Assembly (NCBI GenBank): GCA_021234155.1
Contig: JAJEKV010000023.1
Location: 7,604,009 to 7,668,008, forward strand
Direction: 5' to 3'
DNA: 64,000 nt
Source of the DNA: Isoetes taiwanensis
Lineage: Eukaryota > Streptophyta > Lycopodiopsida > Isoetales > Isoetaceae
Shown: piece after piece, positions 47,592 through 58,628 of the stretch
Numbering within the stretch: position 1 is the stretch's first letter
Layout: each line of letters begins with the position of its first letter
The notes under the pieces: generated by a model
Told to the model about the DNA's origin: nothing
The model's input: only the letters and a program-made list of their open reading frames with translations
Databases searched by the model: none
Program-made: the position numbers and the translations under genes

Positions 47592-48300
47592 ATGTCACCG
47601 CATGCTGCTGCTACACCAACACGTTCCAAGCGTGCCCGTAGCTCTTCTTCAACTGATTCTAGTTCAGATTGTTCAGACTCCTCAAACTCCTACGACTCCT
47701 CAGCTTCACAGGAGGACCATGCCAAGCCCCGCAAGAAGGACTACCAAAAGACAATTGACTCTGCAATCACCAGCATTTGGAAGAATCGCAAACTTATGCA
47801 ATTCTCAGGGAAGTCCAGGTCTGGCGTTGACGCGTAGTTATGGCTCGATGAAATGCATGAGTTTGGTAAGTCATGTGGTATAACTGAAAAAGATATTGGT
47901 AAAGTGGCGACCACCAATCTTACAGGCTCCGCACGAATTTGGTGGAAGGGATATGCTAGGTCTCACGGTCTAACTAGGAGCAAATGCATGTTCAAAATAT
48001 TCGCAAAGGCATTTAAGTCCCATTATGTTCCAAGGGTACATCAATGTCAGTAGATACAGACTTTCTACCACTTGGAACAGAGGAGCATGTCCGTTCAAGC
48101 CTATACAGATGAGTTTATGCATCTGTGACTATATATCTCAGGTATCACAGAACGTCGTGCGGTTGAAGGATACATTGAGGGGTTATCTTTAACCCTTAGG
48201 AATATGGTGCATGCTATTGTCTCTAAGACAGTGGTAGAAGCAGAGGCTAAAGCACTTAGCCTAGTAGAGAACACTGTATGTGTGATTGCCCTTATGTCAC
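47592..48300 (+). pseudogene. Gag remnant of the second gypsy
   Basis: A Ser/Asp-rich leader (RARSSSSTDSSSDCSDSS) precedes 'LWLDEMHEFGKSCGITEKDI' and 'TGSARIWWKGYARSHG', the Retrotrans_gag pattern, then 'FAKAFKSHYVPRVHQCQ' and 'ERRAVEGYIEGLSLTLRNMV'. Stops at 47836 and near 48050 and 48130 break it. The upstream 47430-47590 also looks coding ('HGWLTSEQEIHMKRQMAELQ') in another frame. Confidence 0.7.
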
Positions 48301-48389
48301 TCGGGCGGCTCAAGCCACCTTAGCAGAAGTGGAATGGGAGGAGATGCCGACCTTGTGCGACCTCCCTGTTCTCACTGACAAAGATACGT

Positions 48390-48959
48390 CTGATTACATC
48401 CAAGGTGAGTCCCACATCTTTACTGCAATTGAAATCAGCAATGCAGATAGTCAACCTACTGTTATATTCACTGTGGGCCAGATTGATTCTAAGCCTTTTG
48501 TCATTCTCATGGATACCAGTAGTACACACAATTTTGAATCTCCTAGGCTAGCCGAGACTTTGCAGCTCACATCTTTGAGATCTAAGCCACGGCCAACTGT
48601 ATTTGCTAGTGGGCCTATCCATCATACACAAGGGTGCCATGTCAATCTGAACATTCAGTTCCCAGGAGCACATGTTGCTTTAGGGGCAAAGATTATGAAC
48701 AGTGGGTAGTATGACCTTATCTTTCGGCATGAAATTCTTGGCCACTGTGAATGCCAATATTGATCGTGAGAAGTGTGAGATCACATTCAATGCATCTTAT
48801 GGGGTCTATATCGCAATAGCAGGTAACCCAATTAATCCGATTATGCAGTGTATTTCATTGAGGCAGTTGGATAAAGCTATCAGGAAATATAGGATTACTT
48901 GCATTATTAAACTTGCATCCGTGGAATCAACTTCTAAACAAGAAGAGGCTACTAGTAGC
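48390..48959 (+). pseudogene. Protease remnant of the second gypsy
   Basis: It reads 'VGQIDSKPFVILMDTSSTHN' with DTS in place of the catalytic DTG, then a stop at 48706-48708 and a shifted frame 'LIFGMKFLATVNANIDREKC'-like (48702-48959), the usual DVILGMxWL region. It is cut by the copia LTR at 48960, and the coding sequence resumes at 54219. Confidence 0.65.
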
Positions 48960-49308
48960 TGATAGAACTAGTGCAAAACCAGCACAAACCCGCAAGATCG
49001 ACTCAAGAGATAGAATAGAAGAACAAGAATAACTCTATTGAGAAAAGCAATAGGAAATACAATCTCTACTTCTGAGCATTGCATAGTACATAACGTACAA
49101 TCAATATATACAACTGGTGAGACTAAGAATAGTAGTCTACCGTTTAACCACCGCCCACTAATTACGGCACTGATTTAGGGTCGGTGCTCAGTGCTGACAA
49201 AGTGCTGCCGTCTGTACATTTCAGCACCTTCTCAGCACCTGCGTGCTAAGTGCTGAACCACTGCTGTTTCAGCACATTATGCTTAGTCAGCATATTTATA
49301 TTCCAACA
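48960..49308 (-). repeat. 3' LTR of the copia element (left copy)
   Basis: 349 bp, TGATAGAACTAG...ATTCCAACA in window orientation. Between 49182 and 49296 it contains six TCAGCA/TGCTGA hexamers. On the - strand TATAAATATG lies close to the start of the LTR (49299-49290), an odd place for a TATA box because it is at the very beginning of U3. Confidence 0.95.
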
Positions 49309-49344
49309 CTCTCTTTTAAATGTTGCTGACTAAGCAGAAGAAAA

Positions 49345-49880
49345 TCAGTTGAAATCAAGGTAATCCTTCTCTCCCTTCAGTTGCAATTTCTTCATGCCCA
49401 AGCTCTCCTTCACATTGACGAACTTAGATCCAACTAATGGTTTGATAAAGCCATCAGCAAACTGATCATGTGAAGAGCAATGAACAAGTTGAGAAGATCC
49501 CATTTGGATCTGCTCACGGACAAAACACAAATGGGTGTCAAGGTGTTTTGTCTTTGGGTGGTACTTAGCATCCTTGGCAAGATGGATGGTACTTGTGTTG
49601 TCACACAATATAACAGCCGAGGATGGAGGTACCTGCAGATCTGTCCACAAATGCTTAAGCCACAACAATTCCTGCATCCCAACACTGAGTGCTTTGAATT
49701 CTGCCTCCGTGGTGCTGATTGACACTGTAGACTGTCTTTTGGACAACCAAGTCAGCACGTTAGGCCCTATGAATGTGACCATCCATGTTGTGGACCTCCT
49801 GCTATCATGACAGTTAGCATGATCTGCATCAACAAAGACTTTCAGCTGGAAATCAGAGGACCTCTGATAAAAGAGACCTT
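49345..49880 (-). pseudogene. RNase H of the copia element
   Basis: The frame encodes 'DADHANCHDSRRSTTWMVTF' (upstream of the first Met), 'SKRQSTVSISTTEAEFKALS', 'ILCDNTSTIHLAKDAKYHPK' and 'TKHLDTHLCFVREQI', the normal copia RNase H with D...E...D. It is one base out of frame with the reverse transcriptase. The shift falls at a run of five G (about 49886-49890) where a four-G run would keep the frame. Confidence 0.85.
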
Positions 49881-51862
49881 CCTGTGAAGTCCCCCTTCAG
49901 ATATGCCAGCAGTCTAGCCTTCCAGTGCGACTGCCTGGGATTGCTCATGAATCTGCTCAGCACTCCCACAGCAAAAGAGATATCAGGTCTAGTGACTGTG
50001 AGATATATCAACGCCCCTACCAAGCTTCGATAGAGTGTGGGATCACACTCCTCACCATCGAAATCAAGCTCAAGCCTTGTGCCTGGATCAAAAGGACTTG
50101 CCACAACCTTGCAATCTTGCATATGATACTGCTGTAACATTTCTTTGATATATTTCTGCTGAGAAAGATAGATGCCATCTGAGTGCTGCCACACTTCTAC
50201 ACCTAAACAGTAATGCATAAGGCCAAGGTCAGTCATCTCGAAGGACAAAGATAACTTCAACTTCAATGTAGAAATCAGCACATCAGCATCTCCTGTGATG
50301 ATCAAATCATCAACATACAAAACCACAACGCATATTCGGCCTTCATGTGATTTGTAATAAAGATTGGGGTCTGCTGCACTTCTGCTGAACCCCTGCTCAA
50401 GAAAGAAAGCATTAATTTTCGCATGCCAACATCTTGGAGCCTGCTTCAAGCCATAAATGCTTTTCTTCAAATGACAAACCAGCTGCTCCTTCCCTTGAAC
50501 AACAAATCCTGGAGGTTGAGTCATATAGACCTCTTCCTCCAAATCACCATTCAAAAAAGCAGACTTAATGTTCATTTGAAACATTAACCAACCTTTCATC
50601 GCAGCAACAGCTATAACTGATCTAATAGTGGACATTCTGGCTACGGGAGCAAAGACTTCATCATAATCTAAGCCTTTTTTCTGTGCAAAACCCTTCGCTA
50701 CAAGTCTAGCTTTATGCTTTGACACTGTCCCATCAGCATGAAATTTGGTTCTAAACACCCACTTACAGCCAATAACGTGCTTATCAGCTGGGAGTTCAAC
50801 CAATTCCCATGTGCCTTGCTTGAGCAATTGAGAGTATTCTTCTTCCATTGCATGCTGCCACTGCGGATCACTAGCTGCTTCATGAAAGGTGTATGGATCA
50901 ACATGATCCTGGACCTTTGCCATTAAGGCAAGGTTACATGATCCATTAGACTTCTCCTGTTTCTCCATCAGACGTGCTGATCTCCTAGGTTCAACAACAG
51001 GTAGAACACGTGCTACAACCGGTTCTGCAACAATTTGTTTCTCCTTGAGACGTGCTGATCTCCTAGGTTCAACAACAGGAGGTACAGCAGGTGCTACAAT
51101 AGGTGCTGTAACAAGTGCTGGATCAGGTGCTACAATACCTTCATGTGTGCTGGACTCCCCATGAAAGGAACCAACCTGCTCATGGACCATAGGGCGAGTG
51201 GGATTGGGATCATCCCGTGCCACTACTTCAGGCAAATGTGAGTTCACTAGAGAAACCACTAGAGAGGGAGAGAAAGGTTTACCAGCAGTTGCTATCAGAT
51301 CTCCAACATCCAAGCTGTTGTCATTGTGAACTGCAGGAGTATCACTGGAAGATATGCCATCATACACAGCATCTTCAACGAACTGAACTGACCTGCTTAC
51401 AATAACCTGCTTGTTGGAAGGATCATACAACTTGTAACCTTTTCCGATTTTCCGATACCCAATGAAGATGGCTTTGACAGCCCTGTCATGCAACTTCCCA
51501 TACTTTTTCAGCTTCTCAGCAGGTATGGAAGCATAAGCCAAGCATCCAAACACCCTCAAATGAGACACATCTGGTTTCATTCTCCAAAATGCTTCATAAG
51601 GAGTCACATCCTGGACTGCCTTAGTAGGCGATCTATTTGCCAAATATGCTGCTGTCACTACTGCCTCTCCCCAAAAAGATTCAGGCAGTTGATTGTGACT
51701 CATCATAGATCTTGCCAAATCAAGCAAAGATCTATTCCTCCTTTCAGCTACACCATTTTGTGGATGAGCATAAGGAATGATTAACTGTCTTTCAATACCT
51801 TCTTCCATGAGAAACTCATCAAAGGCATTAGAAACATATTCATCTCCATTGTCACTTCTCAA
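49853..51862 (-). pseudogene. Integrase C-terminal half and reverse transcriptase of the copia element
   Basis: A 669-codon open frame. It starts inside the integrase core at 'RSDNGDEYVSNAF', with the catalytic Glu region 'PQNGVAERRNRSLLDLARSM', continues through 'GCLAYASIPAEKLKKYGKLH', a Pro/Val/Arg-rich linker with a repeated EPRRSARLKEKQ/EPRRSARLMEKQ, and then the reverse transcriptase: 'GCKWVFRTKFHADG', 'GFAQKKGLDYDEVFAPVAR', 'KSIYGLKQAPRCWH' and the catalytic YVDD near residue 515. The first catalytic Asp (normally DVKSAFLNG) reads NIKSAFLNG, a change expected to abolish activity. Confidence 0.9.
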
Positions 51863-52693
51863 CTTTTTTTATTACTAACCCCATCGCTTTTCTCTCACGC
51901 TTTGAAGGCCTTGAACTTGCCAAGCAGCTCATTTCAGATTAAAAGTATACACCCAAGTGTACCTACTTGAAATCATCAATCGGGGTCAAGAAATACCTCT
52001 TTTCCACCTAGTGAAACATCGGGCATATAGCACAAAATCGTAAATCGGCAGCTCAAGAGGTTGAGTTGCTCGATGAATAGCCCTCTTTGTGGAAAAGGTC
52101 ATTGAGGTTGCTTTCCGAGATGGCATGCAAAGACACTCAAGCTTGACACATTTGAGAGAGGGAATACCTGTAACCATCTTGTTCTTGTACAAAGCATGTA
52201 CAAAGATTGCCTCCAACATGACCAAAACGAGCATGCCACGATGCTCGCCATCAAGTCGACATACAAGACCATGTTCAGCCTTATGAACTGAACCATCAAA
52301 GACATACAAGCCGTCTCAGAAGGCCCATCGTGCCATGAACTGCGGACTTTTCAAGTCAATTCCTTCAAGTGGATTCCTGCCCGCCAGATAGGCTTTGCCA
52401 TTTCCGAGAACAATGTGATGGCCTGCCTTATCAAATTCAGCAGCAGACATGATATTAGACTGTAATCCGGGAGCAAACATGACATTTCTCACCTTACTAA
52501 TTACATCACGTCCATGCAATTGAAAAGCTACAATCCCCTTTCCTGTGATAGGAAGAGAATATCCATCACCCATCTTCACATCACCTCCTGATCGAGGTTC
52601 AAGTTCGAAAACACATCCCGAATCTCCGAAGATGAATCGTGGCCCCTGAGTCCAAAATCCAGTCCTTCTGTAAGGTGTTGGCCGCTGCTGCAA
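51863..52693 (-). pseudogene. Protease end, GAG-pre-integrase and first half of integrase, badly broken
   Basis: 'GDSGCVFELEPRSGGDVKMG' and 'VRNVMFAPGLQSNIMSAAEF' (52693-52320) are the usual copia protease-to-integrase linker. A TGA (52318-52316) precedes 'GLYVFDGSVHKAEHGLVCRL'. From there to 51863 the homology jumps between frames ('GKQPQ', 'RATQPLEL', 'RYFLTPIDDF') with several stops, so the first catalytic part of integrase is lost. Confidence 0.7.
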
Positions 52694-53535
52694 GATTCAG
52701 ATATTCAGCATCAAAAGTGGCACACGCAACAGCACTTGTCTCTCCCTTAGAGTTGACTGCTGTGCTTCTCGTGTCACTATCCTTTGAGCTTTTCTTCTCC
52801 TTCTTACAATTCGAACTGTAGTGACCCTTTTCACCACAATTCCAGCACTTGAACTCCTTGGATTTCTTACTTTCAGACTTCACATTTTCTGACTTCCTAG
52901 AATCTTTGCTATCAGCAAACTTCTTCTTGGTGTCAGCCCGAGAAGTAGACACAAAATTAGCATGGTCCACTCTCCCATCCCTTTGCTTCTGCACCAACTC
53001 CTCTTGTTGCAGTAGAATGGTTACTTTGGCTATATCAATCTTCTCCTTGTACCTGATCTTCGAAGAGATAATATCATACGAAGGAGGAAGACCAACCAAT
53101 ATATCTTGAATCACTTTGTTTTTCGGACAAAGACTCCACCAAAGCGATGTAATCCAAGCGCCATTGCTTCATCTGAGTAAGGTATGCTGTGACAGATTTG
53201 AAGTCACCTAGTTGGGCATGTCTCATTTTGTTCTGGATCAGCATTTGGGTAGCCATACCCTTGCTATCAAGAGACTTCTCCAAATGAGACCACATCTCCT
53301 TAATCTCAGTAAAATGGTTGATTTCATGACCAATTGTCTCTTCAGCCAACATTTTGACAAGAGCACAAGCCTTCTGGTTTATCCTGCCAGCATCTGCTGA
53401 CTTGGTGCTGATAAAGTCTTTATCAAACACCGCTCCCATGTCACTAAATATCAAATAATTCACCATAAACTTCTTCCAAGCATGGTAATTATTATTAGTG
53501 AGCTTTGCATTCTGTGAGAACTTGAATGGATCCAT
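52599..53535 (-). pseudogene. Gag and protease of the copia element
   Basis: The ATG at 53535 opens 'MDPFKFSQNAKLTNNNYHAW', the DUF4219/UBN2 type copia gag. The frame breaks at about 53105 in an A run, one base too long, and continues as 52599-53114 with 'VGLPPSYDIISSKI', the zinc knuckle 'FKCWNCGEKGHYSSNCKK', and the protease site 'DWILDSGATIHL' with an intact DSG. A second shift directly after the protease site (about 52640) ends it. Confidence 0.85.
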
Positions 53536-53869
53536 GAATTTCTCCTGCTTTCAGCAGCCAAAAAGATGGTTGAGAAAACAAATTTGTCACCAAACAAAGC
53601 ACCCACTAGAAAAGTTGAATCTTGAATTTTGTCGCCAAAAAGGTCTTGGAAAACTCGAATCTCACACCAGAACTTGCTGGAAAATCCGAATCTCTCACCC
53701 AAAACACTTCCTCCAGGCCAAAAAAAACAAGAATCTTCTCCAATGATGCAAATGAGATTTTCCACCACCAAATCTCAGCCAAAGAACTCCTGGAAACAAT
53801 GGCCAATCCAATTTGGATGCTTCTCCAATAGCTTGCTCTATTCTTCCCTCAAGAAAGCGTCTGATACCA

Positions 53870-54218
53870 TGATAGAACTAGTGCAAAACCAGCACAAACC
53901 CGCAAGATCGACTCAAGAGATAGAATAGAAGAACAAGAATAACTCTATTGAGAAAAGCAATAGGAAATACAATCTCTACTTCTGAGCATTGCATAGTACA
54001 TAACGTACAATCAATATATACAACTGGTGAGACTAAGAATAGTAGTCTACCGTTTAACCACCGCCCACTAATTACGGCACTGATTTAGGGTCGGTGCTCA
54101 GTGCTGACAAAGTGCTGCCGTCTGTACATTTCAGCACCTTCTCAGCACCTGCGTGCTAAGTGCTGAACCACTGCTGTTTCAGCACATTATGCTTAGTCAG
54201 CATATTTATATTCCAACA
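53870..54218 (-). repeat. 5' LTR of the copia element (right copy)
   Basis: 349 bp, identical to 48960-49308 in my reading. The primer-binding site for initiator Met tRNA (TGGTATCAGA then CGC) begins directly at its inner border. Confidence 0.95.
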
Positions 54219-54289
54219 GTAGCTTGCCAAAGCCATTGACAATTTGCTTAGGGAATTCTAGGACCTTTTCCCTAATGAGATCAAGATAT

Positions 54290-55154
54290 TGCCACCCTTC
54301 AAGGGAGTAGAATGTGAGATTGTGATAGAACCCAGTACCAAGCCTACTAGTAAAGCTCCATACTATATGAACACGCCAGAATTGGTAGACTTAAGAAGCA
54401 GTTACAAGAACTTCTTAAGTTGGAATTCATTCGGCCGAGTGTCTCACTCTTTGGGGCACCTATTCTATTTGTTAAGAAAAAGAATGGCACCTTGCGGATG
54501 TGTGTTGATTACCAACAATTAAATAAGCATACTATCAAGAACCGATATGCTTTACTGCGGGCCGATGATTTTATGGACCGGTTACAAAGAGCTGAGTACT
54601 TCTCCAAGATTGATTGTCAACCAAGATATCACCAGATAAGAATCAAGCAGGAGGATGTCCATATGTCAGCTTTTAGGACCCGCTATGGGCATTATGAGTT
54701 CCCTATTATGCCGTTTGGATTAACCAATGCCCCTGCCACATTCATGTTATTAATAAACGATGTCTTTCATGAATTTCTGGATGAGTTTGTCATCATCTTT
54801 TTTGATGATATACTTATTTATAGTAAGACCTTGGAAGACCATGAACGCCATCTTCCACTGGCTCTACAGATGTTGTGGCAACATAAGCTATTTGCTAAGT
54901 TTTCTAAGTGCAAATTTGCAACCATGGAGGTGGAATATTTAGGACACATAGTCTCAGCCGATGGCATTTCCATAGATCCAGCTATAGTTGAAGTAGTTAA
55001 GGAATGGCCTACATCTACAAATGTTTCTGAGGTCAGAAGTTTTCTAGGTTTAGCAAGATATTACCGAAAGTTTGTTAAGGACTTCACCAGGATAGCAGCC
55101 CCTCTCATTGACCTCACAAAGCATAAGAAAGTCAAGGATTGGATCACCCATTGA
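54290..55154 (+). pseudogene. Reverse transcriptase of the second gypsy
   Basis: After the copia duplication the + strand resumes with 'LPPFKGVECEIVIEPSTKPT', then '[20 protein letters not shown]' (54420 onward, one frame later). It continues with '[20 protein letters not shown]', '[12 protein letters not shown]', '[20 protein letters not shown]' (catalytic FFDD) and '[19 protein letters not shown]'. The conserved DLRSGYHQI reads DCQPRYHQI, so the catalytic D stays but the neighbouring residues have changed. A stop at 55152-55154 ends the frame before RNase H. Confidence 0.85.
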
Positions 55155-56780
55155 AATCCTACAGCTTAAGAATGCATTAATTATTGCTTCGGTTGTCAGA
55201 AGGATAAGTGGGTTGCCACTGATGTTAATAAGATAGCAACCAGAGGTGTTTTGATGCAGGAAGGTCGTGTTGTTGCTTACGACCCTAAGAAGATGAATGA
55301 TGCCAAGCAGCATTATCCGACCCATGATCAGGAGCTACTTGCAGTTGTGCGCGCCTTGAGAATTTGATGGCATTGCATTCTAGATCGATGTTTCTAATTG
55401 GGCACCGATCATCAAAGCCTCCAATATATTTTCATGCAGCCACCTCTTAACCTTCGACAGCGCCGATGGATGGAATTCTTGGAAGAATATGATTTTGAGG
55501 TTGTCTATAAACCTAACAAGCATTACATTGTTGTCGATGCCCGTTCTAGACATCCTTTCGTGACCCGCATGCATTGTAATGCCATCTCTGAGCAAGCTCT
55601 TCCGGAAGATCCTGAATTTAAGGAGATGTAGCAAAGCTTGTCTAAGGAGGCTAGGATAGATAAGGAATGTGAGGCCTTTCATTGATACAAGAAAGAAGGT
55701 AACCTCCTTTATCATAAGAATAAGCTATATGTGCCAGAAACATCAGGAGTTCGAAGGCTTGTTCTCCATGAGACACATAATAGCCCAATAGCTGGACATG
55801 CTAGATTTATGAAGACCTATTTCAAGATCAGATCCAGCTATTTTTGGTCGAGTATGAAGAAGCATATTGCCAATTATAGGATGCGGATTCCAGGACAGTT
55901 GCAGATTCCAGGAGAGTTAGAGCCATTGGAAGTTCCCAATGCAAAATAGGAAGTCATTACCATAGATTTTATCGTGGGCCTTCCACAAACCCTTAGGGGA
56001 TTTGATGCTCTCATTGAACAAGCTCTCTAAGATGGTACATTTCTTGCCATGTCGCACTACGGATATTGTATTAGATACGTCACTCTTATTCTCAAAACAG
56101 ATCTTCTGCCTTCATGGTATGCCATGCACCATCTTTCGGATCGTGATCCTAAGTTTGTTAGTGCTTCCTGAACAGATTTCTTTAGCACTATACAAACTAA
56201 GCTTGCCATGAACACGATATACCACCCTCAGACAGATGGTCAGACAGAGCGTACCAATCGACTTATTGAGGATGTGCTACGTAATTATGTCTGAAATAGC
56301 AATCAAAATTGGCAGACTATATCCATTTGGTCGAGTTTGCCTATGACAGTACCAAACAAGAGTCTTCCAGAATGTCTCCCTTTATGATAAATTATGGGTA
56401 TCAATGCCTCCAGATAGGTGGCATAAGGTAGATGCATCTCAACAAATGATCACAGACATGCAAGCTTTGGTTGAGGAAGTCTGTGGCTATTTGTTGGCAG
56501 CCAGGAGCAGACAAAAGGATGTTGTGGACAAGCATCGTACGCCATGAGAATTTCAGGTTGGGGAGTCTATATGGTTGAAAATTAAAGTCAAATAGGCTAA
56601 GCTCTAGATTGGGAATTGTGAGGAACTAGCACTGCGATGGCCAGGACTTTTGAAATAACCCAATGAATAGGGCCTTAAGCCTATAAGTTGAACTTGCCCA
56701 TACATCTCAGGGTCCATAAAGTCTTCCATGTAAGCCTTCTAAAGAAACATATACCAAATCCGAATGAGATACGGGGGATA
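55155..56780 (+). pseudogene. RNase H and integrase remnants of the second gypsy
   Basis: RNase H traces: 'NKIATRGVLMQEGRVVAYDP', 'HYPTHDQELLAVVRALR', 'LGTDHQSLQYIFMQPPLNLR'. Integrase traces: 'VLHETHNSPIAGHARFMKTY' with the second pair of the zinc site lost, 'ITIDFIVGLPQTL', a shifted 'HHLSDRDPKFVSAS', and '[20 protein letters not shown]'. The later 'LPIHLRVHKVFHVSLLKKHI' is the region before the chromodomain. Stops occur every 30-70 codons. Confidence 0.8.
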
Positions 56781-56869
56781 CACTAACACTTATGGAAATG
56801 ACTGATGAGCACTTGGAGATCGTCCCATAAGCTCTTCTTGATCAAGCATATAAGCAAGCCAAAAGAACT

Positions 56870-56970
56870 CAAATCCTGCAATATTTGGTTAAGTGGAAGC
56901 ACTTGTTGACGGAAGATGCTACTTGGGTCCTCAAGGCGAATCTTGATAAAGCTTACCCTAGCTTTATGAG
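56870..56970 (+). pseudogene. Chromodomain remnant of the second gypsy
   Basis: 'RTQILQYLVKWKHLLTEDAT' followed by WVLKANLDKAYPSF has the YLVKWK...TWE(V) core and final helix of a chromodomain, marking this element also as a chromovirus. The open frame continues to 57232 without recognisable content. Confidence 0.7.
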
Positions 56971-57587
56971 TCAGTGCCAGGGTCAAACCATCCACGATGC
57001 CATCAACTTCAACTCCGACGGTAAGCAGTTGGATGCTAGATCCGGCAGGGATCATGCAGGAGGTTGGGGGATAGATGCATCACAGGAATGGGGGAAGCCA
57101 TATAAGCATGATAGGATGCATTTGTCCACGCCTATAATGGGAACATTGCTATTCCTTACGCTAGGACAAATAGCAAGCCTTAGGAATGATAGGATTTCCC
57201 CCTTTTTCAATTTTCTTGTTCAAAGGGGGTGATCCCTTCAATCACAATATATGTTATTTTGTATGTACTGATGTACTATGATTTTGCAGGCTAGTACTAC
57301 CTTTGCACCTGTAGCTTTTCTAGGGATCACTGAGGACCCGTGTTTTGTATGTTTTCATGTTTGAAGTGTTCAGTTTCATCGACTACGGTCCATTGAGGAC
57401 CAATGTTGTGTTTTACCTGTGTATTATCTTTTGAGTATTGACTTTTGATGGACTACGGTCCTAAACAATGATCAGTCGTGATCTATGTATTTTTTATATT
57501 ATATGTCTAACCACGTTTGATCTTTTATAATTTAAATTTTCCATTAGTTTAAACCATCTCACCTCAATGCTGAGGACAAGATGATTC

Positions 57588-58085
57588 CAAGGAGGGGAGA
57601 AAGTGACATTTCAAGTATTTATATGGTATACGTATAAACATCATGACACATCACCAATTGTCATGATTCCGTCTGTTGTTATCCGGAGACAGTGACCATT
57701 AATTGACCCCCTTGAGTCTGAACCCGGGGTAGAACTCTCATTTATGATGTATTTCATATGTTGTGTTGGTGTTATATTGTCGCTCATATTGACATTGGAT
57801 GGGCCAGCCTTCGTGGTGGTATCTTATTTTATGTACATTGTTGCTGGTGCTAACATGTATGTATGCTTTTACTATATAGGATGCTCATAGAAGGCGTGGG
57901 ACGAATGATACCTCCGTGCCCTTCACCCAGACATTTGGCCATCACAAGTGGTCAGAGTTAGATGGAGGGCCTTCCCTTGGTGATTGAGTTGCCAAGGGAG
58001 GGGAATTAAACGTATTTATACGATGGGAGCATCGTATAGGTTCGGAGAGTGTCACAGAAATCCTCCTTGTGACTCGAGTGGATTT
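57588..58085 (+). repeat. Purine tract and start of the 3' LTR of the second gypsy
   Basis: 'GAGGACAAGATGATTCCAAG' leads into the purine tract GGAGGGGAGAAAG, directly followed by TGACATTTC (57603), the standard junction of gypsy internal sequence and 3' LTR. LTR-type non-coding sequence continues to the GATTT at 58081-58085, where the second copia begins. It should continue at 60330. Its other end and the 5' copy were not found. Confidence 0.65.
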
Positions 58086-58607
58086 TGTGAATATATATTG
58101 TCATGCCATATAATCTATGGTTTATTTTGTAGCAAAGTATTAGCTCCAATGGCTCGATAAATGTCAATATCATGCAACAATGTCGGTTATCGATCAAAAT
58201 AAAAGTGGGCATGAAAAGCATAAACGGAACGGTGTGATTAAGGTTGAAGCAGCAGATTGAAGAGCCGAAGGTTGAAGCAACAGATTGAAGAGCCGAGGTC
58301 GAAACTCCAGACTGAAGAGGTAGCAGATTACGGATTGAGATTGGTGCTGACAGATAAGAGATAAAACGGATAGAAGCCTGCTGCTGTCAGAATTACTGTA
58401 AGAGCTCCGGATTGTGGAGACCGGATTGTGGAACCCAGATTGGGTGTTGCTTTGTAGGATTGTCAGTAGATCCCAGACTGGTTGGATCCTGCTGCAGGTA
58501 CCCCAGCTTGCTTGTATCAGAAACGGAAATGTTTTGCTGAGAAGGAGCTTTTGTCCGGTAAGTCCAAGAAAAGATTTGGTTTATTTTGTTGGCTTGAATT
58601 TCTTACA
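58086..58607 (+). repeat. 5' LTR of the second copia, with 28-bp repeats
   Basis: 522 bp. At 58243-58297 two adjacent 27-28 bp units (GTTGAAGCAGCAGATTGAAG then AGCCGAAG) are followed by a partial third. GATTG/GGATTGTGGA motifs recur downstream. The right LTR is lost except for its final bases. Confidence 0.65.
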
Positions 58608-58628
58608 GTGATATCAGAGCTATAAATT

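Larger units (their letters stand above)
48960..54218 (-). mobile_element. Ty1/copia LTR retrotransposon with identical LTRs, nested in gypsy
   Basis: Two 349-bp LTRs (48960-49308 and 53870-54218), which I read as identical over their full length, both TG...CA, are flanked by the duplication GTAGC (48955-48959 and 54219-54223). The element runs on the - strand: primer site TGGTATCAGA (53869-53860), gag, CCHC knuckle, protease, integrase, reverse transcriptase, RNase H, purine tract AAAAGAGAG (49317-49309). The integrase-before-reverse-transcriptase order defines copia. Identical LTRs indicate very recent insertion, yet the coding region carries at least three frameshifts and several stops. 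Confidence 0.95.
47430..58085 (+). mobile_element. Second Ty3/gypsy chromovirus, decayed and interrupted by two copia insertions
   Basis: Gag (47592-48300), protease (48390-48960), reverse transcriptase (54290-55154), RNase H (55155-55620), integrase (55731-56400) and a chromodomain (56870-56965) read in that order on the + strand. A purine tract, AAGGAGGGGAGAAAG (57588-57602), is followed by a 3' LTR start TGACATTTC at 57603. The copia at 48960-54218 sits between protease and reverse transcriptase. The second copia at 58086 sits in the presumed 3' LTR, which should resume at 60330. The 5' LTR was not identified. Stops and shifts are frequent. Confidence 0.8.
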
